DNA of 13,377 nucleotides from Candidatus Cardinium hertigii (GCF_003788695.1 NZ_RARA01000015.1:949-14325); one strand, 5' to 3'; shown: positions 1 to 7,954, counted from the first letter of the stretch. Numbers and translations: made by a program. Notes: generated from the letters alone by a model not told the origin.

Positions 1-661
1 ACTTCGCATCAGTATACCATAACAACGTCTTTATACAAAGATAATTTTTTTCTTTATCTATTAGAACGGCATATGGGCATTTTGACAAAAGTTCTGCCCA
101 TACTTTTAATAAATCCCGTTTATGAATATATTTGAGCATATATTCAAACATACCCAGCTGTTTTTTCTTTAGGATCTCATCCTCTGGCATGCTTTGTAAA
201 TCAATCAGCTGATAATCTTCTGTCATGAGTTTTTTAGCGTGTTCAGGATGGCTAAACAATTGCCATAAATTTCTGGGTGCATTATATGTTTTAGCGCCAT
301 GATAGATTAAAAGAGGACAGATTAAGGGTAACCCATCTTTTTTTTGCTTATGTCGTTCGCATAATAAAAGTATGTACTTCCATAATCGCAAAGCTATCCA
401 ATGGTCTGGTGTAGCTTGCGCCTCAATCAATACATAAACAAAAGCCGTATCGTGGTTTTTGGTTTGTACAGAAAATACAAGATCACTTAATTTTCTCCTT
501 AGATCCTCTTCTACAAAAGATTCTTTTTCTATAGTAATTTTTGTTAAATCTACTATAGCCTTAAAATCAGCTGGTAAATAGTATTCTAAAAACTCCTGTG
601 CAGCTACTGGGTTGGTTAAAATTTTTTTGATTAACGCATCATGTTTTAGTCTACTGGTCAT
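1..661 (-). CDS. Rpn family PD-(D/E)XK nuclease / putative transposase (YhgA-like), C-terminus outside the window
   Basis: The minus-strand frame is open from an ATG at 659-661 to the left edge, giving 220 residues without a stop. The N-terminus resembles Rpn/YhgA-like proteins (transposase_31 family), which are DNA endonucleases linked to RecA-independent recombination and often annotated as transposases. Key features are the opening KHDALIKKIL (residues 6-15) and FLEYYLP (24-30). A likely PD-(D/E)XK core follows: Asp60 in KLSDLVFSV, then Glu80-x-Gln82 in LIEAQATPDHW, where many relatives have EHQS. RLWKYILLL (92-100) follows it, and PLLIYHG near 117-123 matches the family's PxVxYxG strand. 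The gene is divergent from miaA, with a 347-bp spacer between them. Family membership is fairly secure. Whether the full protein is intact or active cannot be seen from this window. Confidence 0.85.
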   Translation of the reverse strand, partial: MTSRLKHDALIKKILTNPVAAQEFLEYYLPADFKAIVDLTKITIEKESFVEEDLRRKLSDLVFSVQTKNHDTAFVYVLIEAQATPDHWIALRLWKYILLLCERHKQKKDGLPLICPLLIYHGAKTYNAPRNLWQLFSHPEHAKKLMTEDYQLIDLQSMPEDEILKKKQLGMFEYMLKYIHKRDLLKVWAELLSKCPYAVLIDKEKNYLCIKTLLWYTDAK

Positions 662-721
662 AGCGGCTTAATATATTGAAACATAGTGTAGGAATATATA
701 AATTTGGTTGCTACTACTAAA

Positions 722-759
722 AGATAAAAAGTAATTGCTGAGATAAAAAGTAGTTGCTG
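722..759. repeat. 19-bp tandem repeat, two units
   Basis: AGATAAAAAGTAATTGCTG at 722-740 is followed directly by AGATAAAAAGTAGTTGCTG at 741-759, differing at one base. It lies in the spacer between the divergent rpn-like gene and miaA. No function is apparent; it could be replication slippage in non-coding DNA. Confidence 0.85.
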
Positions 760-772
760 ATGTTTTTCTAGT

Positions 773-804
773 GTGTATCTGTTCACATGTGTATCTGTTC
801 ACAT
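773..804. repeat. 16-bp perfect tandem repeat related to the GTATCCGTTCA family
   Basis: GTGTATCTGTTCACAT occurs twice in direct succession (773-788 and 789-804) with no mismatch. The unit resembles the inner part of the dispersed repeat seen around 11281-11300, where TATCTGTGTTCACACC occurs. It is therefore probably a degraded fragment of that family. The perfect tandem is seen directly; the relationship is inferred from short similarity. Confidence 0.7.
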
Positions 805-826
805 TTGTTACAATATAACACTGAGG

Positions 827-1001
827 CCGTTGCAATAGAAAAATGGCAACGTATTTTTTATAGAAATCTAGATGTAACTTGTACATTTTTGTACGTTTAC
901 AGCACTAAAATATTATTTTTTATGTACTTTTAAAGACTTTTTAGTAATAGTTAAGTAGACGCTTATTTCTTTTATTAAATTTTTGTTTCCTATTGCAACG
1001 G
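827..1001. repeat. 175-bp segment bounded by perfect 12-bp inverted repeats
   Basis: CCGTTGCAATAG (827-838) and its exact reverse complement CTATTGCAACGG (990-1001) bracket 151 bp of AT-rich DNA immediately upstream of the miaA start. Within the left end, CGTTGC (828-833) can also pair with GCAACG (846-851) just before a T-rich run. The arrangement looks like a short MITE or the closed-up remains of an insertion sequence. No flanking target duplication is visible and no coding sequence lies inside. Because miaA begins 7 bp beyond the right end, the miaA promoter must lie within or beyond this segment. Confidence 0.6.
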
Positions 1002-1008
1002 TTTCTAT

Positions 1009-1941
1009 ATGATTTCACCTAAACCCAAATACCTAGTCGTTATAGCTGGTCCTACAGCTGTCGGCAAAACAACATGCTCCATTCAACTAGCCGAACAGTT
1101 CCAAACCGAGATCATATCGGCTGATGCCAGACAGTTTTATCGTGAAATACCCATTGGTACCGCACAACCTACCAAAGATGAAATGCACGGTATACCGCAT
1201 CATTTTTTGTCTTTTTTGTCTGTTCAAGATAGCTACTCAGCAGGTATATTTGAAAAAGAAGCGCTGCAAAGGTTGCAAAAAATTTTTGCATACCACGATG
1301 TGGTTATAGCGGTTAGTGGATCAGGACTTTATATACAAGCACTCTGTGAAGGGCTCATGGAAGTGCCTACCATAGCACCCGGATTACGTATTATGCTCAC
1401 TACACTTTTAAAAGAAAGGGGACTTCCCTACCTTACGGCATGGTTGGCACAAAAAGACCCGGATTACTATAACCTAGTAGATCTACAAAATCCTAAAAGA
1501 GTAATCAGGGCATTAGAAATCTGCTTGAGTACAAATATTGCTTACTCAACCTTCCGCAAACACCCCCCACGGGGAGACAGAAATTTCCATATCATTAAAA
1601 TAGGCCTGATCCAGGAAAAAACCATCCTCCATACACGCATTGATCTCCGGGTCGATACAATGATGGCAGAAGGCTTATTGCAAGAAGCTGAAAAGGTGTA
1701 CCATTACAAAACAGCCAATGCCTTGCAAACCATAGGCTATAAAGAGTTATTCGACTATATAGATGGGAAACATAGCTTAGCAAAAGCTATAAGCCATATA
1801 AAAGCACATACTAAACAATATGCCAAAAGACAACTAACTTGGTTTAAAAAAGACAAAAATATCAGTTGGTTTACCCCATATGACTTACCTAGGATAAGCG
1901 CTTATATTAGACAAATCATGTTAAATCTGTTAGAGAAATAA
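1009..1941 (+). CDS. miaA: tRNA dimethylallyltransferase (IPP transferase)
   Basis: MiaA transfers the dimethylallyl group of DMAPP to N6 of A37 in tRNAs that read UNN codons, in the cytoplasm. The 310-residue length fits the family. Visible motifs are the P-loop GPTAVGKT (14-21), SADARQFY (37-44) with the catalytic-type Asp39, GTAQP (50-54), PHHFLSF (63-69), SGSGLYI (103-109, family VGGTGLY), PKRVIRALEI (near 162-171), TIGYKE and the C-terminal TKQYAKRQLTWF, which contacts tRNA. Two positions differ from the usual pattern: Ala40 where SADS is common, and Ser103 where Gly is common; neither obviously inactivates the enzyme. The ATG at 1009 is the only sensible start, since the P-loop follows 13 residues later. 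There is no strong Shine-Dalgarno, as is normal in Bacteroidota. Confidence 0.96.
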   Translation: MISPKPKYLVVIAGPTAVGKTTCSIQLAEQFQTEIISADARQFYREIPIGTAQPTKDEMHGIPHHFLSFLSVQDSYSAGIFEKEALQRLQKIFAYHDVVIAVSGSGLYIQALCEGLMEVPTIAPGLRIMLTTLLKERGLPYLTAWLAQKDPDYYNLVDLQNPKRVIRALEICLSTNIAYSTFRKHPPRGDRNFHIIKIGLIQEKTILHTRIDLRVDTMMAEGLLQEAEKVYHYKTANALQTIGYKELFDYIDGKHSLAKAISHIKAHTKQYAKRQLTWFKKDKNISWFTPYDLPRISAYIRQIMLNLLEK

Positions 1942-2146
1942 CCTATTTTATTCACTTGAGTGCCAAAGGGTCATTATTAAAATCAAAATAGATATTCTTT
2001 TTTTATATTATTTTGTCCTATCTTTCTGATAACTCCTAGAAGGGCAAAGGGTAGCTAGTGGGTATAGGTAGTAGGTAGAAGAAGGTAAAAAGAAGGTAAA
2101 AAGAATAGGTAATAGCACTTTTAAATTTATGTATTTTTTATAAACT
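1942..2146. other. Intergenic region with a purine-rich tandem repeat
   Basis: This 205-bp spacer between miaA and clpP contains no gene. A purine-rich stretch (about 2039-2116) carries repeated GTAG/GGTA words and one perfect 11-bp tandem, GAAGGTAAAAA at 2081-2091 and 2092-2102. The clpP promoter is probably here, but no consensus can be assigned with confidence. No copy of the GTATCCGTTCA repeat family is present. Confidence 0.6.
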
Positions 2147-2818
2147 ATGTCAGATCAAAAAGAATTTAAGCAGTTTGCAGCTAAAAATCGCTATGCTACT
2201 AGCTTACAAATAAATGACTATATATCAGATGTTGAAAACATGACCAGATCTGTAATTGAAGAACGACCAAAACATTTTAGAGAGGTAGACGTTTTTTCAA
2301 GGCTGATCATGGATAGGATCATTTTCCTGGGAACGCAAATAGATGACAATATTGCCAATATTATTATCGCACAGCTGCTCTTTCTCGAATCTGTAGATGC
2401 CAAAAAGGATATCTTACTTTATATTAATAGCCCAGGGGGATCTGTATATGCAGCCTTAGGTATTTATGATACTATGCAATACATTGCGCCTGATGTAGCT
2501 ACGATTTGTACAGGTCTAGCTGCTTCTATGGGCGCTATATTATTAACTGGAGGAACCAAACACAAACGTTCTGCCCTTCCGCATGCCAGAATTATGATTC
2601 ACCAGCCATCGGGAGGTGCTAAGGGGCAAGCTTCTGATATGGAAATTACGCTACAGCAACTTATTGAAACTAAAAAAGACCTAAATAATATACTATCTAA
2701 ACACACAGGCCAAGACTATGCCTCTGTAGAGCGCCATGCAGATAGAGACTACTGGATGCGGGCTACGCAAGCGAAGGCGTATGGTATAATCGATTCCGTT
2801 TTGGAAAAAAAAACTTAA
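2147..2818 (+). CDS. clpP: ATP-dependent Clp protease proteolytic subunit
   Basis: ClpP is the tetradecameric serine protease chamber that degrades unfolded substrates fed by ClpX. The Ser-His-Asp triad is intact: Ser127 in GLAASMGA, His152 in IMIHQPSGG, and Asp201 in DRDYWM. The 25- and 49-residue spacings equal those of E. coli ClpP (111, 136, 185). Other family marks are YINSPGGSV (92-100), YDTMQYI (107-113) and the C-terminal [11 protein letters not shown]. At 223 residues it is slightly long because of an N-terminal extension of about 20 residues, which may be a propeptide. Most relatives with an Asp four residues before the catalytic Asp would read D where this protein has His197. It is co-directional with clpX, 13 bp downstream, so the two are probably co-transcribed. 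Confidence 0.97.
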   Translation: MSDQKEFKQFAAKNRYATSLQINDYISDVENMTRSVIEERPKHFREVDVFSRLIMDRIIFLGTQIDDNIANIIIAQLLFLESVDAKKDILLYINSPGGSVYAALGIYDTMQYIAPDVATICTGLAASMGAILLTGGTKHKRSALPHARIMIHQPSGGAKGQASDMEITLQQLIETKKDLNNILSKHTGQDYASVERHADRDYWMRATQAKAYGIIDSVLEKKT

Positions 2819-2831
2819 CCATGTTATAATT

Positions 2832-4106
2832 ATGAAAACCTATTGTTCTTTTTGTAAAAAAAGTAGTGAATTGGTCAGCATGATGGTTACGGGCCCTGAG
2901 GGCCGCATTTGTGATCAATGTGTGGCACAAGCAGTACAGATCATTCACCTCCAAAAAGAGGATAATCTATTAAATAAAATAAAGCCGATTAATCTTTTGA
3001 CCCCACAAGAAATAAAGGCGCATTTAGATACTTATGTAATTGGACAAGAAGAGGCAAAAAAAGCATTGTCTATTGCTGTTTACAACCACTATAAACGTCT
3101 TATTCACTCAGCTGAGGTAGAGAATGATGTAGTTATTGAAAAATCTAATATTCTCCTAGTTGGCGAAACTGGTACAGGTAAAACCTATTTAGCGCGTACC
3201 TTAGCAAACTTACTAGAGGTCCCTTTTTGTATTATAGATGCAACGGTTTTAACAGAAGCAGGCTATGTAGGAGAAGATGTAGAGAGCATTATTACCCGTT
3301 TGCTGCAAGCTGCCAACTATGATATTGCTGCAGCTGAGCGAGGCATTGTCTATGTAGACGAAATTGACAAAATTGCCCGTAAGGGAGATAATCCATCCAT
3401 TACCAGAGATGTAAGTGGTGAAGGCGTACAGCAATCACTTTTAAAATTATTAGAAGGTTCCGTTGTAAATGCACCACCCCAAGGAGGAAGAAAACATCCA
3501 GATCAACGCATGGCTGCTGTAAATACAGAAAAAATCCTCTTTATTTGTGGAGGCGCTTTTGATGGTATTTCCAGAACCATTAGTAATCGAATTAATTTTA
3601 AATCTATAGGATTTAACGCTTCTACAAAAGATACAGTTTCCGTAGAAATAGAAGAAAGGGATTTACTTACATATGTTTCTTCAGCAGATATAAAAGGTTA
3701 TGGTCTCATTCCTGAATTAGTAGGCCGACTTCCCGTTATAAGAGGACTGCAGCCGCTTACACAATCCGATATGCGACGTATTCTTACAGAACCTAAAAAT
3801 GCATTGGTTAAACAGTATGCTAAATTGTTCGAGCTAGATGGCATTACCCTAACTTTTACTGAAGAAACGCTTGACTTTATTGCTGCACAAGCCATCTCCC
3901 TAAAATTAGGAGCTAGGGGCCTGCGTTCTATTTGCGAAAGCATTATGAGCGAAGAAATGTACATGGCTCCCTCTACAAAAGATAAAAAAACATTGGTTAT
4001 TGATAAGGCCTATGCAGCAGAACAGCTCAGTAAAACATGGGTAGGCTTGCTTAAGCCACAAGAAACAGCTGAGCAAGATGGTACACTAAAAATCGCTTGT
4101 GCATAA
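2832..4106 (+). CDS. clpX: ATP-dependent Clp protease ATP-binding subunit ClpX
   Basis: ClpX is the AAA+ unfoldase partner of ClpP. The 424 residues show all the expected parts in order: the N-terminal zinc-binding domain with Cys5, Cys8, Cys27 and Cys30; Walker A GETGTGKT (111-118); pore loop GYVG (144-147); Walker B with VDEID (175-179); RKH pore loop (220-222); the ClpP-docking IGF loop (259-261); the arginine finger Arg299 in VGRLPV; and the sensor-2 motif GAR (360-362). The start at 2832 is preferred because an ATG 11 bases earlier is followed by a stop after one codon. The C-terminus ends in IACA, and the stop codon lies inside the start of ddl. Together with clpP this forms a complete ClpXP machine. 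Confidence 0.97.
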   Translation: MKTYCSFCKKSSELVSMMVTGPEGRICDQCVAQAVQIIHLQKEDNLLNKIKPINLLTPQEIKAHLDTYVIGQEEAKKALSIAVYNHYKRLIHSAEVENDVVIEKSNILLVGETGTGKTYLARTLANLLEVPFCIIDATVLTEAGYVGEDVESIITRLLQAANYDIAAAERGIVYVDEIDKIARKGDNPSITRDVSGEGVQQSLLKLLEGSVVNAPPQGGRKHPDQRMAAVNTEKILFICGGAFDGISRTISNRINFKSIGFNASTKDTVSVEIEERDLLTYVSSADIKGYGLIPELVGRLPVIRGLQPLTQSDMRRILTEPKNALVKQYAKLFELDGITLTFTEETLDFIAAQAISLKLGARGLRSICESIMSEEMYMAPSTKDKKTLVIDKAYAAEQLSKTWVGLLKPQETAEQDGTLKIACA

Positions 4107-5511
4107 TTGTGCTCCCATTAGAGTCGGTCTATTTTTTGGAGGATCATCCAGAGAACGTGAAATTTCTTTTGCAGCAGGTCGCACTATTTACGATCAGCTG
4201 GATCGAAAATTTTTTGAGCCGCTACCTATTTTTGTAGATAGTATTGGAAACTTTATTCTGCTCCATTGGAAGTACCTCTACCAGAGTAGTATTCGAGAAA
4301 TTTACCCACCAGCTGCTTCAACTACTCGTTTCTTAGGCATTCCCCTCTACATAGAATCGCTCACTACTCCAAATAGTGATGACAACGCAAATTTTATTGC
4401 GCCCATAGGGAAAAAAATAGAGCCTGCTGATTTTACAAAACATTTTGATATAGCTTTTCTCTGTTTGCATGGACCTTATGGAGAAGATGGAACCATTCAA
4501 GGCCTTTTAGAATGGTATCAAATACCCTACTCAGGATCTGCAATATTACCAGCTGCATTAGGCCTTAATAAGGTATTTCAGCGAAAAATTTTACAAAATG
4601 CAGGTTTCTTACTACCTCGTTCTCTTATTTTATCTCAAAAAAAGTGGCTCGATACTACCCATAAAAGTGAGCTGTTCCATGAGATCATCACTACGCTTGG
4701 CCTCCCTTTTGTAGTTAAAAGTAGCACACAAGGCTCTTCCATAGGCGTTAGCATTGTTAAAGATCATGGGCTAAGTAGTTTTATTACTGCTATGCATAGG
4801 GCATTTTTTATAGAAGAGGTAAGCTACGCTATCTGGAAAGAATATACGCTAGAAGAGCAAAAAAATTGGTTCAATAGACTTATAGATGTACGAGAAGGTA
4901 TAGGCTTTCCCTTACTGGTAGAAGGCCAAATCTTGTATACACCTGATGCATTACTAGCATATATAGAGCTACATTTTCAAAAGAAACAAGATGCAATTTT
5001 ATTAATTAGTGCACAAGCAGAGGAAGAAATAATTATTGAAAGTTTTATACAAGGACGAGAATTTTCTTGTGTGGTACTAGAAGCAGAAAAAGGTAAGACC
5101 ATTACATTGCCGCCAACTGAAATCTTAAAAGGAAATATGCATTTTGATTATAAAGCAAAATATTTACCTGGTATGGTACGCAAACAAACACCTATGGTAT
5201 TGCCTTCCTTACTATTAGATGCCATCCGTAAAGAAGCTGCCGCCTTGTTCCAATTATTAGGTTTTCAAGTATACGCCCGTATAGATGGCTTTCTAACAAA
5301 TGATAACCAGATCTATTTAAATGACCCAAACACTACAGCTGGTATGCATCCTTCTTCTTTTTTATTTCATCAAGCAGCCGAAATTGGATTAAATCCTACT
5401 CAGTTGATTACATTTATAATCAAACGCTCACTCGAAGTAAGAAAAGAGAAAGGCTCCCTGTTTGCCTACGCACTGTTGCAAAGGCTTATTACTATGTTAG
5501 TAAACACATAG
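4099..5511 (+). CDS. ddl: D-alanine--D-alanine ligase, long Bacteroidota form, GTG start
   Basis: Ddl is an ATP-grasp ligase that makes D-Ala-D-Ala for the peptidoglycan precursor in the cytoplasm. Evidence: FFGGSSREREIS (12-23, the N-terminal GG-S-E-E-S motif); LHGPYGEDGTIQG (123-135); Lys207 and the glycine-rich loop TQGSSIGVS (210-218); Glu314 and GREFS (319-323) in the ATP-grasp core; HFDYKAKY (348-355); Arg394-x-Asp396; and DPN at 409-411, where the metal-binding motif is normally E-x-N. At 470 residues it is well above the usual 300-370; the extra length lies partly in residues 50-115 and 230-310, as in related long Ddl proteins of this phylum. No ATG is available before the first motif, so the GTG at 4099 is the likely start, overlapping clpX by 8 bp. 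This suggests translational coupling. Confidence 0.92.
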   Translation: MHNCAPIRVGLFFGGSSREREISFAAGRTIYDQLDRKFFEPLPIFVDSIGNFILLHWKYLYQSSIREIYPPAASTTRFLGIPLYIESLTTPNSDDNANFIAPIGKKIEPADFTKHFDIAFLCLHGPYGEDGTIQGLLEWYQIPYSGSAILPAALGLNKVFQRKILQNAGFLLPRSLILSQKKWLDTTHKSELFHEIITTLGLPFVVKSSTQGSSIGVSIVKDHGLSSFITAMHRAFFIEEVSYAIWKEYTLEEQKNWFNRLIDVREGIGFPLLVEGQILYTPDALLAYIELHFQKKQDAILLISAQAEEEIIIESFIQGREFSCVVLEAEKGKTITLPPTEILKGNMHFDYKAKYLPGMVRKQTPMVLPSLLLDAIRKEAAALFQLLGFQVYARIDGFLTNDNQIYLNDPNTTAGMHPSSFLFHQAAEIGLNPTQLITFIIKRSLEVRKEKGSLFAYALLQRLITMLVNT

Positions 5512-5546
5512 CCCTTACGTAAAGTACGTTAAGCAACGGAAGATAC

Positions 5547-5585
5547 TTCCAACAACTGCTCCTATAAGAGAGGCAGTTGTTGGAA
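5547..5585 (+). terminator. Strong hairpin after ddl, possible terminator or processing site
   Basis: A 13-bp perfect stem (5547-5559 with 5573-5585; core CCAACAACTGC / GCAGTTGTTGG) encloses a 13-nt loop. It lies 36 bp after the ddl stop and 72 bp before ssb. No T-run follows, so it does not fit the standard intrinsic terminator, but its position between two transcription units fits transcript 3'-end stabilisation or attenuation ahead of ssb. The stem is seen directly; the function is inferred. Confidence 0.6.
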
Positions 5586-5656
5586 AGCTACCAATTTATG
5601 CCTTATATTGGAAGAAGAAGACTGATTTTATTATACCCTATTTTTGCGCAATTGGT

Positions 5657-6082
5657 ATGGCAAGTGTTAACAAAGTTATTATTTTGGGTAACTTGGGGAA
5701 AGATCCAGAAGTTTACCACTTAGAAAATGGCCGCATGCGGGTTCAGCTTATTGTGGCCACACATGATAGCTATAAAACGAAAGAAGGTGAAAAAATCAAC
5801 CGTACAGATTGGCATGAGATCGTACTGTGGACCCCACACGCAGAAATTGCTGCACAATATTTAAATAAGGGTAGGCAAGTATATATAGAAGGAAAGTTGA
5901 GCCACAGGTCTTATACAGATAAGGATGGCCAACAGCGATATATTACCCAAATCGTTGGACAGCAACTGGTATTATTAAATAGCGGAAAAGCTAAAAATGC
6001 AGGAGAAGGGGTTCAAGTGATCAATCATATGCCATGCAATAGACCGCAACAAGAGGATGATATGGGTGAATTGCCTGTATAA
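5657..6082 (+). CDS. ssb: Single-stranded DNA-binding protein
   Basis: SSB coats ssDNA during replication and repair. The OB fold starts at once with MASVNKVIILGNLGKDPE (1-18). It continues with RTDWHEIVLW (49-58), AEIAAQYLNKGRQVYIEGKL (62-81) and DGQQRYITQIV (90-100). At 141 residues the protein has a short, Gln/Asn-containing linker. The acidic tail is present (EDDMGELPV) but ends in Pro-Val, whereas the family tip normally ends in Pro-Phe. That Phe is the residue that docks into SSB partner proteins. The gene stands alone, and a 119-bp repeat element begins 4 bp after its stop codon. Confidence 0.95.
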   Translation: MASVNKVIILGNLGKDPEVYHLENGRMRVQLIVATHDSYKTKEGEKINRTDWHEIVLWTPHAEIAAQYLNKGRQVYIEGKLSHRSYTDKDGQQRYITQIVGQQLVLLNSGKAKNAGEGVQVINHMPCNRPQQEDDMGELPV

Positions 6083-6086
6083 TATA

Positions 6087-6205
6087 TATGTATCCGTTCA
6101 GTCATATAGCTTATACATATCCGTGTTCGTAATATATTAAATACTAGCCATTTGCTGTAATCTATAAAATACGACTGACACGCATGTGATGTGAACGGAT
6201 ACATA
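6087..6205. mobile_element. MITE-like 119-bp element with perfect 14-bp terminal inverted repeats
   Basis: TATGTATCCGTTCA at 6087-6100 is the exact reverse complement of 6192-6205. The left half (GTATCCGTTCAGTC, then a TATCCGTGTTCG word) matches units at 10545, 11181, 11256 and 11339. The right half contains TTGCTGTAATCTATAAAATA (6152-6171), which recurs with one change at 11731-11750 and, inverted, at 9208-9227. The outermost TA at both ends would fit TA target-site duplication of an IS630/Tc1-type mobiliser, but this is inference from one copy. There is no coding capacity. Confidence 0.75.
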
Positions 6206-6450
6206 AAAAGATTTAACTATATCGAGTTGCGTTATATTCTTTTGAATTTATTACTTATATTGTAACCATGTTGGCTTTATAGGGTCGTTTGCTCAATGTG
6301 AGATATAATTGAGATATAATATAAGGTAAATAAATAAATAACTGAAGTTACACATCTAGTCAATTATCCCGATTAGATTGCGTTTGATGGTTGGAAAAGC
6401 AGGGAAGTACGATCGAAATATATTTTAAACTTTATAATCAACTGTATTAT
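6206..6450. other. AT-rich leader region upstream of pepA
   Basis: About 245 bp without a gene. It contains a near-tandem GAGATATAAT (6300-6309 and 6311-6320), and an in-frame TTG at 6391 that would extend pepA by 20 residues. No clear promoter consensus, riboswitch or terminator could be identified. The pepA promoter presumably lies here because a mobile-looking repeat fills the preceding 119 bp. Confidence 0.45.
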
Positions 6451-7947
6451 ATGCAAAAACCTACTATTGAATTTCAATTTTTAAGCAATCAAGCACTTAA
6501 AGAAAGTACCACCTGTTATGCGCTTGGGATTTTTGAAAACGATACCAAATTACCTGTCGATAACTTGCTCAATGCGTCTTTCTGCCATAATGTTATGATG
6601 CCATTGATAAAAGAGGCTCAATTTACTGGAAAAAAATGCGAAACGCTTACTGCAAACTGTTTGCAGCAAGTAGGTAAGTTGATTTTGGTTGGATTAGGAA
6701 AAGAAGAAGAAGTTGATCAAGAATGTATTCGGCAAACAGCCAATATGGTATATAGAGCATGCGTCCAGTTACACAGCCAATCTGTAGTGGTCAATTTTGG
6801 TAAACTTTTAGATAATCCAGTGCAGTTAAAAGCTTTTACTGAAGGGGTTTTACTGGCTGCCCATGTTGATGAACGATTTAAATCTCAAAAAGACACCACT
6901 ACTACACCGCTCCAAAAAGTATATCTGTTGACGGCTACAAAACATGAGGAAGCTATTCAACTGGGCCAAAAAATTACGACAGGCATTAATCTTGCAAGAG
7001 AATTGGTCAATGCGCCAGCCAATTATGTAAACCCGAATAGGCTGGCCCAAACAGCTGTTGAACTAGCCGCAAAACACCATTTAGAGCTAAATATACTAGA
7101 AAAAGAAGATTGTGAAAGGTTGAAAATGGGAGCTTTCCTTTCCGTTGCGCAGGGATCTGATGCATTGCCTAAATTCATTCATCTTTGTTACAAGCCTAAG
7201 TCACTCCATACGCAATCTCCTTTTAAAAAGATTGCCTTAATAGGTAAAGGCGTAACCTTTGATGCGGGTGGCCTCAATCTAAAGATAGGTAATGCTCAGA
7301 TTGAATTGATGAAATGTGATATGGCTGGAGCAGCCGCTTTGTTTGGAGTAGCAGAGGCCATTGGCGCCATTAAACCCAATAAAGAAATCCATTTTATTGT
7401 GGCGGCTACAGAAAATATGATCAATGGAAGTGCTACTAAACCAGGCGATATAGTTACTGCCTCTAATGGAAAAACCATTGAAATAGACAATACAGATGCA
7501 GAAGGAAGACTTACATTAGCAGATGCTTTGGTCTATGCTGAGCAGTTGGGTGTAGATGTTATTGTCGATTTGGCTACTTTAACTGGTGCCATAGTCACTG
7601 CACTGGGCACACGTATGGCTGGTCTATTTGGTAACAATCAGCAATTGATAAATAGCCTTATGGCTGCCTCATCCCAAAGTGGTGAACAAATTTGGCCAAT
7701 GCCATTGGAGGAAAGTTATCTGGAAGATATGCGTTCTATTCTCGCGGATATACGGAATACAGGTAGTAAGGAGGGCGGAGGGTCGATTACGGCTGCCTTG
7801 TTTTTAAAACAGTTCGTTAAACAAACGCCTTGGGCACATATAGATATAGCCGGTACAGTATGGACTAAAAAACCTTGGTCTTACCATAATGCCGGTGCCA
7901 CAGGTTTTGGCGTACGTTTGTTGATAGAATGGATACTGCATAGTTAA
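6451..7947 (+). CDS. pepA: Leucyl aminopeptidase (cytosol aminopeptidase, family M17)
   Basis: This hexameric two-metal aminopeptidase releases N-terminal residues from peptides in the cytoplasm, downstream of proteases such as ClpXP. The catalytic C-terminal domain is complete. Numbering from the ATG at 6451: IGKGVTFDAGGLNLK (264-278, with Lys266 and Asp271 as ligands), KCDMAGAAALFG (288-299, Asp290) and the family signature NTDAEGRLTLADAL (347-360, with Asp349, Glu351, Arg353). The loop before Asp290 is one residue longer than in E. coli PepA and reads IELMKCD, as in plant-type enzymes. The frame is open back to a TTG at 6391, but the ATG gives 498 residues, the usual length, and starts just before the first recognisable strand, so it is preferred. 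lgt begins 7 bp after the stop. Confidence 0.95.
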   Translation: MQKPTIEFQFLSNQALKESTTCYALGIFENDTKLPVDNLLNASFCHNVMMPLIKEAQFTGKKCETLTANCLQQVGKLILVGLGKEEEVDQECIRQTANMVYRACVQLHSQSVVVNFGKLLDNPVQLKAFTEGVLLAAHVDERFKSQKDTTTTPLQKVYLLTATKHEEAIQLGQKITTGINLARELVNAPANYVNPNRLAQTAVELAAKHHLELNILEKEDCERLKMGAFLSVAQGSDALPKFIHLCYKPKSLHTQSPFKKIALIGKGVTFDAGGLNLKIGNAQIELMKCDMAGAAALFGVAEAIGAIKPNKEIHFIVAATENMINGSATKPGDIVTASNGKTIEIDNTDAEGRLTLADALVYAEQLGVDVIVDLATLTGAIVTALGTRMAGLFGNNQQLINSLMAASSQSGEQIWPMPLEESYLEDMRSILADIRNTGSKEGGGSITAALFLKQFVKQTPWAHIDIAGTVWTKKPWSYHNAGATGFGVRLLIEWILHS

Positions 7948-7954
7948 TATTTTT

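Noticed and set aside
668..886. Minus-strand 72-codon frame upstream of the rpn-like gene
   Set aside because: It is made of the tandem repeats and AT-rich spacer, with low-complexity translation and no motif.
2735..2751. Possible loss of the ClpP catalytic Asp (ERHADRD reads His where many relatives have Asp)
   Set aside because: Counting from Ser127 and His152 with E. coli spacing shows the catalytic Asp is Asp201, which is present. The His197 site is not catalytic and varies in other ClpP proteins.
6391..6450. TTG-initiated 20-residue extension of PepA
   Set aside because: The downstream ATG gives the usual family length, and the extension has no similarity to known PepA N-termini.
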